From an uncultured delta proteobacterium (GTDB taxonomy: Bacteria; Desulfobacterota; Syntrophia; Syntrophales; Smithellaceae), in assembly GCA_903907985.1 (NCBI GenBank), contig CAIVQG010000041.1, forward strand, positions 1-64,000: DNA of 64,000 bases, in the 5' to 3' direction. The translations under genes and the position numbers were made by a program. Under the pieces are notes generated by a model. That model worked only from the letters and a program-made list of their open reading frames with translations. It was not told the origin of the DNA and made no database searches. Shown here piece by piece: positions 63,459 to 64,000 of this stretch; within the stretch, counting starts at the first letter, position 1; each line of letters opens with the position of its first letter.

Positions 63459-64000
63459 GCGTTGATAAATTTCACCTTGTCTCCAATTTGCAGGAGACTG
63501 TATGGTTCCTTCTCGGGATTAAATAGCCGGACATCAGTGCGTCCGATAATCCGCCAGCCGGCCGGCGACGGAAAGGGATAAACTCCTGTCTGTCCCTGGG
63601 CAATGCCAACGGACCCGGCGACAATTCTGGTCCGGGGCGTCTCGAGCCTCGGGACATTGATACGCGAATCCAGAGTCCCCATATAAGGAAAGCCCGGAAT
63701 GAAACCCACGGCATAAACGGTATAAATAACTTCCGAATGAATGGCGATCACATCGCTCTCTGTCAGTCCTGTCTGCTGACAGACGACTTTCATATCCAGG
63801 GCATCCGGGCCGCCATAGTGAACGGGAATATCATGCCGGACAGGATCAGGCGTGTGGCCGGAACAGAGCGCTTCGGCCTCTTTTTCCCTGAGCAACGAAG
63901 ACAGGCGGACAAAACTTGTCCGCCCGGTATCGAAGTGGATGAGACAGGAACGGAAGCTGGGGGTAAGGTCGATGATCTCCGGCAGGGACAGTGATTTCAT
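63455..64000 (-). CDS. pxpB: 5-oxoprolinase subunit B (KipI/PxpB), 5' end beyond the window
   Basis: 181 visible residues of the KipI/PxpB protein, with GFIPGFPYMGTLDSRI, ETPRTRIVAGSVGIA and GQTGVYPFPSPAGW typical of the family. The first Met sits exactly at the window edge (64000), and the reading frame still shows family sequence at once (LPEIIDLTPSFRSCLIHFD, normally about 45 residues into the protein). The true start is therefore to the right of the window. It works with PxpC; PxpA may lie next to it outside. Confidence 0.9.
   Translation of the reverse strand: MKSLSLPEIIDLTPSFRSCLIHFDTGRTSFVRLSSLLREKEAEALCSGHTPDPVRHDIPVHYGGPDALDMKVVCQQTGLTESDVIAIHSEVIYTVYAVGFIPGFPYMGTLDSRINVPRLETPRTRIVAGSVGIAQGQTGVYPFPSPAGWRIIGRTDVRLFNPEKEPYSLLQIGDKVKFINA

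Noticed and set aside
1-64000. CRISPR array, rRNA, intact tRNA and riboswitch search by eye
   Set aside because: No regularly spaced repeats, no rRNA signature and no complete tRNA cloverleaf were seen; only the tRNA-Thr fragment at 21744-21789.

Overview
The window reads as a Gram-negative bacterial chromosome, most likely a Desulfobacterota/Deltaproteobacteria member of the Syntrophus/Smithella type. This is an inference from gene content (LptE-type lipoprotein, PurS-PurL fusion with separate PurQ, TRAP transporter, MaoC/acyl-CoA genes, TMTC-like TPR membrane protein); no rRNA or other phylogenetic marker was used. It falls into two parts. Positions 1 to about 21.8 kb are AT-rich and made of accessory genes. 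From about 22 kb to the end the DNA is richer in GC and holds mostly core genes.

The left part looks like an integrated mobile element or genomic island. Its right border is a leftward tyrosine integrase (20408-21595) followed by 46 bp that match the 3' part of a tRNA-Thr(CGT) gene (21744-21789), i.e. an att site. No intact tRNA lies to the left inside the window, so the element probably runs off the left edge. From left to right it carries a cut-off exported protein, a lipoprotein, a short tyrosine recombinase, a ParB-like protein, an ankyrin protein overlapping a winged-helix regulator, and a long rightward run of small genes. That run is rich in nuclease folds: a beta-CASP metallo-beta-lactamase, three different proteins with PD-(D/E)XK-type motifs, a Cas4-like/DEDD exonuclease fusion (DUF2779 type), a DnaE-derived PHP protein that has lost polymerase residues, and a lone OB-fold matching the DnaE OB domain. 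A WYL regulator sits in the middle, divergent from a small-gene module with a 7-4-7 palindrome between them. Next come about 1.2 kb of non-coding DNA with several perfect hairpins, and a leftward int/xis-like/unknown module. The nuclease-rich run (5.6-17.5 kb) is the best candidate for an undescribed defence or DNA-processing system.

The right part starts with a TfoX-N protein and a DUF4143-type ATPase whose start codon is preceded by two 30-bp direct repeats. A nucleotidyltransferase and kinase pair (MurU/AmgK-like) follows, then leuS and lptE, a glycosyltransferase, a HIT-like protein and an M15-type peptidase. After these come a nitronate monooxygenase, a TPR membrane protein, and a patatin/DEAD-box helicase pair. 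A housekeeping block runs rho, rpmE, prfA, prmC, murA, hisD. The next block handles acyl-CoA chemistry: two hotdog dehydratase subunits, an ABC-F ATPase, and an operon of acyl-CoA synthetase, double-hotdog hydratase, small membrane protein and crotonase, with two perfect dyads in its upstream region. The window ends with a metallophosphoesterase, an alpha/beta hydrolase, an abundant-looking DUF4398-type lipoprotein, purQ and purL, a TRAP transporter (dctP-dctQ-dctM), and convergent pxpC/pxpB (5-oxoprolinase subunits, pxpB cut by the edge). The dctP promoter has consensus-like boxes whose 17-bp spacer contains a run of eight C.
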